From: Nannocystis bainbridge
GTDB lineage: Bacteria; Myxococcota_A; Polyangia; Nannocystales; Nannocystaceae
Reading direction: 5' to 3'
Length of the DNA stretch: 64,000 nucleotides
Assembly (NCBI RefSeq): GCF_028368995.1
Contig: NZ_JAQNDL010000001.1
Coordinates: forward strand, 3,064,001-3,128,000
Shown here: piece by piece, positions 32,470 through 41,955 of the stretch
How the letters are laid out: every line of letters begins with the position of its first letter
Position numbering within the stretch: position 1 is the first letter of the stretch
Program-made: the position numbers and the translations under genes
Notes under the pieces: model-generated
What the model saw: the letters and a program-made list of their open reading frames with translations, nothing else
Told to the model about the DNA's origin: nothing
Databases searched by the model: none

Positions 32470-33330
32470 ATGACCGGCGCCCGCCAGCTCGCCGAGCTCG
32501 CCCGCGCCGACACCAAGTGGACCGCGATCGAGGCCATCTGCGAGGGTCCCGCCGACGACCTGCTCGCTGCGGCGCGGACCCAGTTCGCGACCACCCCGAA
32601 TCGCCGCGCCGACCTGATCGCGCTGCTCCGGCGGCTACCCGGTGGCCCGGCCGAACAGCTGCTCGTCGAGTGGCTCGACGATGCTTTTTCCACCCAACAC
32701 GCCGCGGTCCTCCGCGTCCTGGCCGAGCGCCGGGCCAGCGTGCCGAGCGCGATCCTGGAGCGCATCCTCGCCGCCGCCACGCCGCGCACACCGAAGGCCG
32801 CGGCAAAAATCGCTGAAAAAACCCGCCGCGATTTCGAGCAATTGCTCGCGGCCGTCGGCTGCCTCGGCGACGCCTCGATCGCGCCGCTCGTCGCCCGTCA
32901 CCTCGACGCCCACCCCGCCACCGCGGCGCTCGCCCTCGGCCGCCTCGGCGCGCGCGATCACATCCCCGCGCTGCTCGACCGTCTCCCGCGGGTCGAAGCC
33001 GCAGCGCAGTCCGCCATCGTCGCCGCCTTCGAGCTGCTGGACGACGCCTCCGTCGCGCCCGCCTTGCTCGCGTGGCTGCGCGCGAGCGCTGGTTCGACGA
33101 GGCGCTGCGATCCAGATGACCGCAAACACATGCTCCATCGGACATGCTCCATCGAGCATGTCCGAAAAGTCATCTCTCTCGTTCACCCCGTCCGCGCGCG
33201 CAGGATCTCCAGCCATTTGCGCCCGCTCATCGCCAGGATCGCCACCACGCACGCCAGCAGCGTCCCCGTCACGATCGTGTTGACGATCCCCATCGTCGCC
33301 GTCGCCGGGTCGCGGGTCATCGGCACGTAG
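32470..33330 (+). CDS. HEAT-repeat protein, probably frameshifted near its 3' end
   Basis: ATG 32470. Residues 1-200 are helical repeats of HEAT type ([89 protein letters not shown]), a fold for protein binding. As sequenced, the frame runs through a CATG array and 148 bp into the convergent cstA gene, giving an unlikely tail. In another frame, right after a cgcgcg run near 33078-33084, the sequence reads [13 protein letters not shown] and stops at 33117-33119, just before the array. A two-base slip in that run would restore a sensible C-terminus. The true gene therefore probably ends at 33119. Confidence 0.6.
   Translation: MTGARQLAELARADTKWTAIEAICEGPADDLLAAARTQFATTPNRRADLIALLRRLPGGPAEQLLVEWLDDAFSTQHAAVLRVLAERRASVPSAILERILAAATPRTPKAAAKIAEKTRRDFEQLLAAVGCLGDASIAPLVARHLDAHPATAALALGRLGARDHIPALLDRLPRVEAAAQSAIVAAFELLDDASVAPALLAWLRASAGSTRRCDPDDRKHMLHRTCSIEHVRKVISLVHPVRARRISSHLRPLIARIATTHASSVPVTIVLTIPIVAVAGSRVIGT
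33129..33173. repeat. CATG-14 array (three CATGs plus CAT)
   Basis: CATG at 33129, 33143 and 33157, then CAT at 33171, all 14 bp apart. Triplets: ctc-catc-gga, ctc-catc-gag, tcc-gaaa-agt. It lies between the convergent HEAT and cstA genes. Confidence 0.9.
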
Positions 33331-35252
33331 ACCTCGACCAGCGAGCGGAACCCGGCCGTCAGGGTCGTCGTGCCGACGAACAGCAGCGGCCCGAGGGTCA
33401 CCCACGCGTAGGCCGGGCGGCGGCCCTCCTTGAGCACGATCGTCGTCCCGACCGCCAGCGCCACCGCGGCCAGCAGCTGGTTGGCGATGCCGAACATCGG
33501 CCAGATCGTGGCGATCGATCCGGTCAGGATGAAGTAGCTCCACCCGGCCACGATCACCAGCGACGACAGCACCGCCCCCGGCGGCCACGACGGATCGCCG
33601 AGCTTGCGGTGGAACCGCCCCATGAACTCCTGCAGCAGGAACCGGCCCACCCGCGTCCCCGTGTCGATCGTCGTCAGGATGAACAACGCCTCGAACATGA
33701 TGGCGAAGTGGTACCAATAGTCGAGCAGCGCGCGCATGCCGGGCAGGCCCGAGAACACCCGCGCCATCCCGACCGCCAGCGACACTGCCCCGCCCGTGCG
33801 TGCCGCGATCACCTCGTCGGTCGCCTCCGCCAGCTTCGGCAGGTCCTCGACCTTCACCCCGAGGCGCTTGAAGTCACCCGTGCTCAGCTCCGACGCGTGC
33901 AGCGAGCCCGCTTCGGCGTGGTAGCCCAATGCTGCGAGTGACCCATTGGAAAGCCGCAGCACCTCCGACAGCTTCAGCGAGCGCTCCGCCGCCGCCGTCG
34001 CCGACTGCCCCTCTGCCAACCCGAGCCGTCGGCGATCGTCCGCCGTCATCACCGGGTCGAGCGCCGCCAGGGCCTCGCGCGTCGGCGCCAGCCCGCCCTT
34101 CGCGTCGGCGACCACCGCGATCTTCGGGTCGGTGTTGATCGCGAAGTAATCGGCGGGTGGCAGCGCCGTCGCGGCCAGCAGCGCCGTGATCCCGACCAGC
34201 CCCTCCATCAGCATCGCCCCGTAGCCGATCGGCCGGATGTCGGACTCCTTGTCGACCATCTTCGGCGTCGTGCCCGAGGCGATCAGCGCGTGGAAGCCCG
34301 AGATCGCCCCGCAGGCGATGGTGATGAACACGAACGGGAACAGCGACCCGCGGACCACCGCCGGGAACACCTCGCCGTCGACCGCGATCGTGCCCGCCCC
34401 GACCGTGTTCAGCAGCGGCATCTCGATCACCGGGTTGACCAGCACGATCCCCAGGACGAGCAGCGCGATCGTCCCGATCTTCATGTACGACGACAGATAG
34501 TCGCGCGGGCACAGCAGCATCCACACCGGCAGCACGCTGGCGACGAACCCATAGGCCGCGATCAGCAGCGTGATCGTCGTCTCCGACAATTGCAGCAGCT
34601 GGCCCAGGCTCGAGTCCTGGACCTGCTTGCCGAACACCACACACAGTAATAATAACAGCACCCCGACCGCGGTCGCCTCGCGCACGCCCTGGGCGCTGCC
34701 GCGGCGCACCTTGTAGATATAGAGGCCCATCGCCAGCGCGATCGGGATCGACGCGCCGATCGTGAACACTCCCCACGCGCTCTCGGCCAGCGCGCCGACG
34801 ACCACCCGGCCGAGGCCGGCGAGGGCGATGACGACGATGAAGAGGATCGCCACGCCCGCGACCGCGCCGACGCCGGGTCCGAGCTCGTCGCGGGCGATCT
34901 CCGCCAGCGAGCGGCCGCCGCGGCGCACCGAGGCCGTCAGCATCACCAGGTCGTGGACCGCCCCGCCGAGCACCACGCCGATCAAGATCCACGAGTAACC
35001 GGGCAAAAAGCCGAACTGGGCCGCCAGCACCGGGCCGACCAGGGGACCGGCGCCGGTGATGGCCGCGAAGTGGTGGCCGAACAGCACCCAGCGCGACGTC
35101 GGGTGGTAGTTCTGGCCGTCGTTGCGCACGTGCGCCGGCGTGATGCGGGCGTCGTCGAGCGCCAGCACCTTCGCCGCCAGGAACGCCGAGTAGTAGCGGT
35201 AGGCGATCGCCAGCACCGCCAGAGCCAGGATCATGAACCACAGCGCGTGCAT
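33183..35252 (-). CDS. cstA: carbon starvation protein A, peptide/pyruvate transporter family
   Basis: 689 residues from ATG 35252, with about 16 membrane helices. CstA marks: [17 protein letters not shown] near the start, [68 protein letters not shown], and the C-terminal CstA-type segment [24 protein letters not shown]. The family imports peptides or pyruvate when carbon is scarce. A large soluble insert lies between residues 360 and 480. It stands alone and is convergent with the HEAT gene. Confidence 0.95.
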   Translation of the reverse strand: MHALWFMILALAVLAIAYRYYSAFLAAKVLALDDARITPAHVRNDGQNYHPTSRWVLFGHHFAAITGAGPLVGPVLAAQFGFLPGYSWILIGVVLGGAVHDLVMLTASVRRGGRSLAEIARDELGPGVGAVAGVAILFIVVIALAGLGRVVVGALAESAWGVFTIGASIPIALAMGLYIYKVRRGSAQGVREATAVGVLLLLLCVVFGKQVQDSSLGQLLQLSETTITLLIAAYGFVASVLPVWMLLCPRDYLSSYMKIGTIALLVLGIVLVNPVIEMPLLNTVGAGTIAVDGEVFPAVVRGSLFPFVFITIACGAISGFHALIASGTTPKMVDKESDIRPIGYGAMLMEGLVGITALLAATALPPADYFAINTDPKIAVVADAKGGLAPTREALAALDPVMTADDRRRLGLAEGQSATAAAERSLKLSEVLRLSNGSLAALGYHAEAGSLHASELSTGDFKRLGVKVEDLPKLAEATDEVIAARTGGAVSLAVGMARVFSGLPGMRALLDYWYHFAIMFEALFILTTIDTGTRVGRFLLQEFMGRFHRKLGDPSWPPGAVLSSLVIVAGWSYFILTGSIATIWPMFGIANQLLAAVALAVGTTIVLKEGRRPAYAWVTLGPLLFVGTTTLTAGFRSLVEVYVPMTRDPATATMGIVNTIVTGTLLACVVAILAMSGRKWLEILRARTG

Positions 35253-35300
35253 GGACGGGGCGACAGGCTACCACGCCCCGCACCCGCCGCGCCGACCGGC

Positions 35301-36104
35301 TCAGGCGCGGCGCTTGTGGGCCGACGCGAGGGCGTGCGCCACCCCGGCCTTGAGGTCACCGAGCACGACCACCTGGCCGAAATCCACGCCCAGCCGCACG
35401 ATCGCCTGCGCCACCGTCGGGCCCACGCCCGTCACCACCGCCGCCGCCCCGAGCAGGCGCACGCCCGCGGCCGCCCGCGCCAGCGCCTCGATCGCCGTGG
35501 TGTCCATGCGCCGCACGCCGGTGACATCGAGGATCGCCGTGTGGGCGCGGTACTGCGTCACCCCTGTCAGCAGCGTCTCGGACATCTGCGCCGCCCGCTG
35601 GGCGTCGAGCTTGCCGATCAGCGGCATCACCAGCACGCCGTCGGCCACCGGCAGCAGCGGCGTCGCCATCTCGAGCGTCGCCTCGAGCTGCGCCTGCGCC
35701 TCGGCGTCCTCGGCGTTCTTCCTGGTGGTCACGTCCTCGAACCACCCGATCACGCCGGCGATCGCCCCGCTGGGGTCGCGCAGCGGGATGCGGTGGCGAT
35801 CGATCCAGATCGTGCTGCCGCCCTCTCCGGGGAACGGCAGGCGCACGTAGAGCCGCTGCTGGCCTGACTGGATCACGTCGAGGTCGTCGGCCCGGTACGA
35901 GGCGGCGTCGTCTCGCCACCACAGGTCCGTGTCGCTGAGCCCCACCAGGTCATCCGGTGAAGCGAAGCCGCACAACTTCGCCATCGCCTGATTGCCGCCG
36001 AGGTAGCGCGAGTCGAGGTCCTTCCAGAAGACGGCCCACGGCAACGAGTCGACCACTGCCTTGAACTGCGCCAGCTGCCCTGCGAGATCGAGACCCTGAG
36101 TCAT
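35301..36104 (-). CDS. PAS-STAS regulatory protein (RsbR-like)
   Basis: 267 residues from ATG 36104. A PAS domain fills residues 10-130 (FKAVVDSLPWAVFWKDLDSRYLGGNQAMAKLCGF, ending VIGWFEDVTTRKNAED). A short coil leads to a STAS domain (150-260) of the RsbR type: LMPLIGKLDAQRAAQMSETLL, AILDVTGVRRMDTTAIEALARAAAGVRLLGAAAVVTGVGPTVAQAIVRLG. The Thr pair after MD is at the phosphorylation site used in RsbR paralogs. It likely senses a small ligand or redox state through PAS and acts in a stressosome-like partner switch, but no RsbS, RsbT or sigma factor is nearby. Confidence 0.88.
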   Translation of the reverse strand: MTQGLDLAGQLAQFKAVVDSLPWAVFWKDLDSRYLGGNQAMAKLCGFASPDDLVGLSDTDLWWRDDAASYRADDLDVIQSGQQRLYVRLPFPGEGGSTIWIDRHRIPLRDPSGAIAGVIGWFEDVTTRKNAEDAEAQAQLEATLEMATPLLPVADGVLVMPLIGKLDAQRAAQMSETLLTGVTQYRAHTAILDVTGVRRMDTTAIEALARAAAGVRLLGAAAVVTGVGPTVAQAIVRLGVDFGQVVVLGDLKAGVAHALASAHKRRA

Positions 36105-36148
36105 GCGCGGCGACCGTATCACGCCGCAAAACGGCGTAAAGGGGGTCC

Positions 36149-37048
36149 TCAGACGGCGCGTGCGGCCGACGGAGACGCCTGCGTCGTCGGGAACGCATGC
36201 TCCAGAGCGGCGAGGTCGTCGTGCGAGAGTGTGAGCGCCCCGGCCGCCGCGCTGTCGATGGCGCTGGGGATCTTGCTCGCGCCCGGGATGGGGATGACGA
36301 CCGGCGAGCGGGCCACGAGCCACGCGAGGGCGATCTGGAACGGGGACACGCCGTGGTCGGCGGCGACGCGGCGCAACGTCGGATCCTCGGCGACACGGTG
36401 CTTGCCGCGGGAGCCACCGACCGGGCTGTAGGCGAGGTAGGCGATCTTCTCCGCCTCGCACAGCGAGATCACTCCGTTGCCGAAGTCGCGGCGGTCGAAC
36501 ACGCTGCAGCGATTCTGCACGCTGACGATCGGCGCGACCTGCTGGGCCCGGCGGATCTGCGCGGCTGTCACATTGGAGAGGCCGATGTGCACGATCTTGC
36601 CGGCGCGGCGCAGCTCCGCCAGAGCGCCGACGCTGTCCTCGAGCGGGACCGCGTCGTCGACCGAGTGCAGCTGATAGAGCGTGATCGCCGGGACCTTGAG
36701 CGCCTTGAGGCTGGCCTCGCAGGCGGCCTTGAGGCGGCGCGGGTGGGCGTCGGTGACCCATGCGCCGCCGGGTCGGGTCAGCCCGCCCTTGGTCGCCACC
36801 ACCACCGACTCCGGGTCTTGCCACTGCTCGAGCGCCGCCTCGATCAGCTTCTCGTTGTGCCCGATCTCCGCCTGGTCGAGGCAGTACACGTCGGCCGTGT
36901 CGATGAGCGTCACGCCGGCTCGCAGCGACGCGTGGATCACCTTGATCGCCTCCGACTTGGCCGGCCTCCCTTCGAGCGAGAGCGGCATGCCGCCGAGACC
37001 GATAGAGGACACTTGAAGGCCGGTGGAGCCGAGCGGTCGGAGGTTCAT
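36149..37048 (-). CDS. aldo/keto reductase
   Basis: 299 residues from ATG 37048. It begins MNLRPLGSTGLQVSSIGLGGMPL. The catalytic tetrad residues are seen in LIDTADVY (Asp, Tyr), VVATKGGL (Lys) and LYQLHSVDD (His). LSNVTAAQIRRAQQV and VIPIPGASKIPSAIDSAAAG are typical of the AKR fold and its NADP site. It reduces an aldehyde or ketone with NADPH; substrate unknown. It is 44 bp upstream of the PAS-STAS gene on the same strand. Confidence 0.92.
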   Translation of the reverse strand: MNLRPLGSTGLQVSSIGLGGMPLSLEGRPAKSEAIKVIHASLRAGVTLIDTADVYCLDQAEIGHNEKLIEAALEQWQDPESVVVATKGGLTRPGGAWVTDAHPRRLKAACEASLKALKVPAITLYQLHSVDDAVPLEDSVGALAELRRAGKIVHIGLSNVTAAQIRRAQQVAPIVSVQNRCSVFDRRDFGNGVISLCEAEKIAYLAYSPVGGSRGKHRVAEDPTLRRVAADHGVSPFQIALAWLVARSPVVIPIPGASKIPSAIDSAAAGALTLSHDDLAALEHAFPTTQASPSAARAV

Positions 37049-37262
37049 GGTGGGCGTCCTCGCAGGTGCGAACCGACCACTTAGCACAGAACCAAGAACA
37101 TCGGACACGGGCACTTCTGCCCGCCTCGGTGACCACTGCGCGTTCTCGCACGAGACCGCCGCGACGCGGCTCCACCGCCGCAGTTTCGCGTGAAGTCGAT
37201 TTCATCTCACCGGGGTTTTTGCGGGCCCTCGATCGAAGGATGCTCCGCGTGTTGCAGCGACG

Positions 37263-37857
37263 TCATCGAAGCGACGCGCGCACATGCGCCGCGCGTCGCA
37301 TCACCGCGACGAATTCTTTGCGACTGACTTGCTCGTGGTCGTCGCCGTCGCCGAGACCTCGGCGAGCATCACCGTCGCCCGCACCAATCATACCGCGGGG
37401 ACGTCCGACGTGCCGTCCAACAGCTTCTGGCCGCTCGAGCTGTCGTGGGTCACCGGGCTGCTTGCGGTCAACAGCGTCGTCTCCCTCGACGAGGCGACGT
37501 GCTTCAGGTCGTGTCGGCCAGCAACGGCGTCCGCGCCCCGCGGCAAGAGCCAGTGCTCGGCATCCAGGATGGTGGAGCCAGGGACACCGGGCATCGGGCT
37601 CTTCGCGCAGCAACCCGAAGCAGTGGCGAGGACGCGCGCTGTGGGGCAGGATCGACGCGTCGAGCGGCGGCATCCTGGCGGCCGGGGACGGAGAGGACGA
37701 GACGGGCCCCGCCGTGTGCGCCCTGTCGTTCGCGGCGTTCACCGGCGCCTTCGCTGCGCCGACGATCGGGGTGGCCGTCGGGCGCTGGCACCACCGCACG
37801 CCGTTGCGCCGCTACGAATTGCAGCTCCGCGCCACTGGCCTGCAAGTACGCTTCTGA
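37263..37857 (+). pseudogene. possible decayed gene in a 927-bp stretch without a clear gene
   Basis: 37049-37975 holds no intact gene I can support. Plausible protein stretches on the plus strand occur in three different frames one after another: a first around 37320-37510 (LLVVVAVAETSASITVA...WVTGLLAVNSVVSLDEAT), a second around 37500-37580 (VLQVVSASNGVRAPRQEPVLG), and a third from 37640 to the stop at 37857 with a hydrophobic run (CALSFAAFTGAFAAPTIGVAVG). This is what a gene with two or more frameshifts looks like. Base composition is a little less GC-rich than around. The family is not recognised, and antisense readings cannot be ruled out. Confidence 0.3.
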
Positions 37858-37975
37858 CGCGCACCGTCCATTGCCGCCGAGGCCGCGAGCGCGGCGAAGC
37901 GCCGACCCGTATCGATCTACTCGTCGCAGGGTCGAGCCTTTGCACGCCCACCCGCGACCTCTCGCAGTCACTGTC

Positions 37976-38398
37976 TCAAAGACCGCGGCGCTCGAGCGCG
38001 CGGAACAGGTCGTCGAGGAATTGCACCTCGTCGGTCGTCGCGTGCAGGTCGCGGCCGAGCGTCAATGCTGCCACCGAGATCAGCATCGCCACCACCTTCG
38101 AGCGCACCAGGTACTCCACCTGCTCGAACGCGCCGTTGTGCAGCTTGCCCCACCGCTTGAGCTCGTCGCGCGCCGCGGGCGAGTAGCCGGCCATCTCGGC
38201 CCACTCGTGGAACACCGTCAGGCGGCCGAGGCTCATCTCGCGCTCGGCCCGTCCGGTGTAGAACTGCAGCGCCCCGAGCGTCGCCTGTCCTTTGAGCCTG
38301 GTGATCAGGAACCGCTCGGCCGGGCGCCACAGCAGCACCTCGGTGCCGCCCACCTGATAGACCTCCGCGTCTGCGTCGTTCCAGGCGAAGGACACCAC
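37976..38398 (-). CDS. STAS-like hypothetical protein
   Basis: 140 residues if it starts at GTG 38398 (VSFAWNDADAEVYQVGG); an in-frame ATG at 38500 would add 34 residues of low-quality sequence. The pattern EVLLWRPAERFLITRLKGQATLGALQFYTGRAE, LTVFHEWAEMAGYSPAARDELKRW, EYLVRSKVVAMLISVAALTLG resembles the SpoIIAA-like family, like the gene at 31808-32179. Function unknown. It lies directly downstream of the large carboxypeptidase-regulatory protein on the same strand. Confidence 0.6.
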   Translation of the reverse strand: MVSFAWNDADAEVYQVGGTEVLLWRPAERFLITRLKGQATLGALQFYTGRAEREMSLGRLTVFHEWAEMAGYSPAARDELKRWGKLHNGAFEQVEYLVRSKVVAMLISVAALTLGRDLHATTDEVQFLDDLFRALERRGL

Positions 38399-38500
38399 CG
38401 CAGGTGTGCCTGAAACCCCACGCGGTGGGAAGTGCGCAAACGGCGAGCGGACATTATCGCCCGCCGCGCGCCGGTGCGAGGCGACCCCACGAGTCACCAT

Positions 38501-41476
38501 TCACGGCGGCGCCCCGGTGGTGACCTCGAGCGTCGCGCCGCGCTCGAGCCCGAGGCGCAGCGTCGTGCCGACTGGCGCGCGCGTCAGCTGCTCGTAGAGG
38601 TAGCGCCGCTCGCCGGTCACGTCCTCGCCGTCGACGCTGACGATCACGTCGCCCGCTCGCAGGCCTGCCGCCGCCGCCGGCGACCCGGGGCGCACCAGCG
38701 CGACCTCGAACTTGCGCTGCGCCGGGTCGGCCGCGGGTGCCCCGAGCTTGATCGCGTAGCCGAGGTCTCCGCTCGCCTCGCCCGACTTGAGGCGCTGCTT
38801 GGCGACCCGGATCGGCGGCAGCTCGACCTCGGGCCCGCCGGCGATCGTGGTGGTCCACGTCGTCTGGCTGTAATCCACCGCCGTACCGCGCGGCGCCGCC
38901 ACCAGCACCGTCACCAGGCCGACCGGCGCTCCCTCGACCTCGAAGCGGCCCTGCGCGTCGGTCCGCGGGGTGTGGCGGTCGTCGATCGTGTAGCCCTGGC
39001 CCTGGCTGACCCGCACCGCCGCGCCGACCACCGGCGCCCCCTCGAGGTCGACCACCGTCCCGCGCAGCTTGACCTTCGCCGCCAGCTCGACCCGCACCCC
39101 GGCCCGCTCCTCACCTGTCCCGAGAGACACCTCGGCGTCCTGCGTGCCCTCCGGCGCGCTGACCGACAGCTTGTACTCGCCCGCCGGCAGCTCCGCGAAG
39201 CTCCACGCGCCACCCGTGCGAAAGAACTGGTCGGTGCGCTGATACCCGGTGCGCGGGTCCGCCAGCGTCGCCGAGAACTCCTGCGGCGAACCGCCGCCCT
39301 TGAGCGCCACCGTCCCCGCCAAGCGGCCGGTCGGCGCGATCGTCAGCGTCACCTCGGCGCCGAGCGCCACGTGCTCGACCGTCGTCTCGCCGCCGCCGCG
39401 GCGGAACGCGCGGACCGTGTACTTGCCGGGGAACAGCTCCTCGACCGCGAAGCGGCCCTCGGCGTCGGTCAGGTGCGGCTTGCTGTTCAGGCTGAAGAAC
39501 CGCGGCGCCGCCCCGCCCGACCCGCGCGCGCTCTCCGACTCGCGCGTCGCCTCGACGAACGCGTCGCCCACGACCGCGCCGCCGGCGTCGCGCACGACCC
39601 CGACGATCTTCCCGTTGCCGGTCTCGACGGTCAGCTTGACGGTCGCCACCGCGTCGGCCTCGACCATCAACTTCACGCCCTGCACGTCGTCGTCGCCGGT
39701 CCCCGGCGCGCGCAGCTTGACGCCGTCGCGCGTGGCCGCCACGCGGTACTCGCCGGCCGCCGCCTCGGGCACGTGGAAGCTCCCGTCGTCGGCCGTCATC
39801 GCCGACGCGCGCCGCCCCGGCGCCTGCAGCGACACCTGGGCCCGCGCGACCGGGTTGCCGTGCACGTCACGGACCTCGCCGCGGACCTGCCCCGACGCCA
39901 GCAGCGTGACGCGGATGTCCTCGAGGTCCTGTCCTTCGGGCAATGTCACTTCGATCGGCTTGTCCCCGGTCGGCCGCGGCGTCCCCTTCGAGAACGCCCG
40001 CACCTCGTACGCGCCGGGTTGCAGCCCCGCCAGCTCGAAGCGCCCGCTCGCGTCGGAGTCGACGAACGCCGGGCCGCTCGCGCGCGGGGCCGCTTGCCCG
40101 GCCTCGGCCTTGACCCGCGCCATCACGCTGACCGCCGCCGCCGGCTCGCCCTTCGCCGTCGTCACCGTGCCGCGGATCGCCCGCCCCGGCGCCACGTCCC
40201 ACCGCAGGTCCTCGATCGGCCGCTCGGTAACCGTCACCGGCGCGTACTTCTCGGCCGACACGAACCCCTCGCAACGCACCGTCACCTCGTAGGTGCCCGG
40301 CAGCAGGCCCGGGACGCGCACCCGCCCGTCGGCCTCGATCTCCGCCCCGAAGTCGCGCTCGCCCGCGCCCTGCAGCCCCACATGTCCCGAGGGACAGGAT
40401 GCTCCGCCGGGCGTCACCACCACCGCGCCCGCGATCGTCGTCGCCGGGTGGGCCTCGATCACGATCGCCTCCGACGTCTCGCCGAGCCCGAGCACCACCT
40501 GCTCGGCCGCCATGCCGAACGCGTCGTCGGCCGCCACGCTCGGCTTGTACGCGCCGGGCGAAAGTTGAGCGATGCGGAAGTTGCCGCCGGCATCGGTGAC
40601 CGACACACCGCCGCCGCCGCCGAAGAACGTGTCGCCGCGCGTCGCCGTGACCTTCGCGCCCTCGACCGGCGAGCCGTCGCCCGCGCGCACCACCTTGCCG
40701 ACCAGCACCGACTCGGGCGTCAAGAACAGCTCGAACCGGTGCCCCGGCGCCGCTCCGCGGTCGCTGCCGGGCGCGTAGCCCTCGGCGCGCGCGTGCACCT
40801 GCGGCTGGCCGGGCGCGAGCCACAACGAGAACGCTCCCTCCGCGCCCGACGTGGCGAACGCCATGCCCGTGCCGAGGTACACCCCGCCCGCGCTGACGAT
40901 CGCGCCCTCGACCGCGCCGCCGCTCAGGTCCGTGACGACGCCGTGGATCTCCACGCCCCCGCCGCGCAGCGTGATGTCGACGCCGAGCGCCTCGCCGCCG
41001 GGCGCCAGCGCCACCATGTCGAGGTTCGACGGCCGCTCGCCGCGGGTGTGAAACGCCGGCACGTACCCCGGCGCCGACGCGCTCACCGAGTGCCGCACCG
41101 CCCACAGGCCGTCGACGCGGTAGTGCCCGTCGCGCTCGCTGACGGCGCACGGCGGCGTGAAGGTGTCGCGCGCGTCGAGCAGCCCGCCCATGGCGATCGC
41201 ACACACCTGCGCGCCGGCGATCGGCTGGCCCTTGTCGTCGCGCACGGTCCCGGCGATCGCCGCCTTCGCCAGCTTGCGCGGGTCGATGTCCGGCTGCGAC
41301 GCCGCAGCGATCACCGGCGCGATCACGGGCGCCTCGTCCGGCGCCGCCGCTGCCGGCGTCTCTTCAACCTGTCTCTTCAGACATGTCGCCCAGGCCACCC
41401 CGGCGACGCCGAGCCCGAGCGGCAGAAACCACAAGATCCGCGACCGACCCTCGCGCGCGCCGTTCCGACTGGTCAT
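38501..41476 (-). CDS. large surface protein with carboxypeptidase regulatory-like repeats and a C-terminal PDZ domain
   Basis: 991 residues from ATG 41476. A basic N-terminus and one membrane helix (ILWFLPLGLGVAGVAW) anchor it. Then about nine carboxypeptidase regulatory-like (Ig-type) repeats follow, each with the pattern G.V.D..G.P..GA.V......G.....TD..G.F....L..G.Y.V.A, at roughly 70-90 residue intervals from about 70 to 890. The last 85 residues are a PDZ domain (FEVALVRPGSPAAAAGLRAGDVIVSVDGEDVTG). No peptidase active site is present. It is a long extracytoplasmic protein, likely for adhesion or assembly. Four palindromic repeat copies lie inside the coding sequence (39116, 39928, 40381, 41370), read in frame as part of the protein. 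Confidence 0.85.
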   Translation of the reverse strand: MTSRNGAREGRSRILWFLPLGLGVAGVAWATCLKRQVEETPAAAAPDEAPVIAPVIAAASQPDIDPRKLAKAAIAGTVRDDKGQPIAGAQVCAIAMGGLLDARDTFTPPCAVSERDGHYRVDGLWAVRHSVSASAPGYVPAFHTRGERPSNLDMVALAPGGEALGVDITLRGGGVEIHGVVTDLSGGAVEGAIVSAGGVYLGTGMAFATSGAEGAFSLWLAPGQPQVHARAEGYAPGSDRGAAPGHRFELFLTPESVLVGKVVRAGDGSPVEGAKVTATRGDTFFGGGGGVSVTDAGGNFRIAQLSPGAYKPSVAADDAFGMAAEQVVLGLGETSEAIVIEAHPATTIAGAVVVTPGGASCPSGHVGLQGAGERDFGAEIEADGRVRVPGLLPGTYEVTVRCEGFVSAEKYAPVTVTERPIEDLRWDVAPGRAIRGTVTTAKGEPAAAVSVMARVKAEAGQAAPRASGPAFVDSDASGRFELAGLQPGAYEVRAFSKGTPRPTGDKPIEVTLPEGQDLEDIRVTLLASGQVRGEVRDVHGNPVARAQVSLQAPGRRASAMTADDGSFHVPEAAAGEYRVAATRDGVKLRAPGTGDDDVQGVKLMVEADAVATVKLTVETGNGKIVGVVRDAGGAVVGDAFVEATRESESARGSGGAAPRFFSLNSKPHLTDAEGRFAVEELFPGKYTVRAFRRGGGETTVEHVALGAEVTLTIAPTGRLAGTVALKGGGSPQEFSATLADPRTGYQRTDQFFRTGGAWSFAELPAGEYKLSVSAPEGTQDAEVSLGTGEERAGVRVELAAKVKLRGTVVDLEGAPVVGAAVRVSQGQGYTIDDRHTPRTDAQGRFEVEGAPVGLVTVLVAAPRGTAVDYSQTTWTTTIAGGPEVELPPIRVAKQRLKSGEASGDLGYAIKLGAPAADPAQRKFEVALVRPGSPAAAAGLRAGDVIVSVDGEDVTGERRYLYEQLTRAPVGTTLRLGLERGATLEVTTGAPP

Positions 41477-41582
41477 GCGCCTCCTGTCTAGGCCGCCGGG
41501 CCGGCGATCGTCAAGGCGCCACCACCCCGCGACCGGTCACGGCTCGAGCTCGCCGCGTCACCGGCGGCCGCCGCGGTCCAAA

Positions 41583-41602
41583 ACATGTCCCCGAGGACAT
41601 GT
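41583..41602. repeat. CATG-14 hairpin, perfect
   Basis: acatgtcc-ccga-ggacatgt, perfect 8-bp arms with a 4-base loop, in the 479-bp gap between divergent genes. Confidence 0.9.
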
Positions 41603-41614
41603 CACTGCGTCAGC

Positions 41615-41709
41615 CGGGATCTCGACCACGCCCCGGCCGGACCGCGAGGGGTCGCCCGTGCGCGCGGACGGCCGCCGCGATCGCGGCGCGACGCGTGGTC
41701 GAGATCCCG
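41615..41709. repeat. 17-bp perfect inverted repeat
   Basis: Arms 41615-41631 and 41693-41709 (cgggatctcgaccacgc and its complement) are perfect and separated by 61 bp of GC-rich sequence. The CATG-14 hairpin lies just outside. It could be a large cruciform, a bidirectional terminator, or the ends of a miniature element; there is no obvious target-site duplication. Confidence 0.8.
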
Positions 41710-41724
41710 CACCGACGCCGCATT

Positions 41725-41865
41725 TCATCGTACCTCGCGGGTGGTGGCGGCCGCGACATCGGGGGCGACCAGGGCGGACAGGGCGGCGATCGAGCCGCCG
41801 ACGACGAGGACCCCGAGCAAATAGAGGGCACCGGGGCCGCGAGGACGATAGCGAGGACGCGTCAT
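41725..41865 (-). CDS. 46-residue single-pass membrane protein
   Basis: ATG 41865 to TGA 41725. It reads as a basic, Arg/Pro-rich cytoplasmic start (MTRPRYRPRGPGA), one membrane helix (LYLLGVLVVGGSIAALSALVA) and a short polar tail. The topology is well formed and the gene sits in a gap that otherwise lacks coding. No ribosome-binding site is obvious and no homolog is known to me. Confidence 0.45.
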   Translation of the reverse strand: MTRPRYRPRGPGALYLLGVLVVGGSIAALSALVAPDVAAATTREVR

Positions 41866-41955
41866 GATCGGGGTCAACGACGCCCGCCGCCCCGCGGTCT
41901 GCCCCCGCTGTCACACTTCTCGCGCCGGGCGACCTCGGGTACTCTGGACGTCGGC

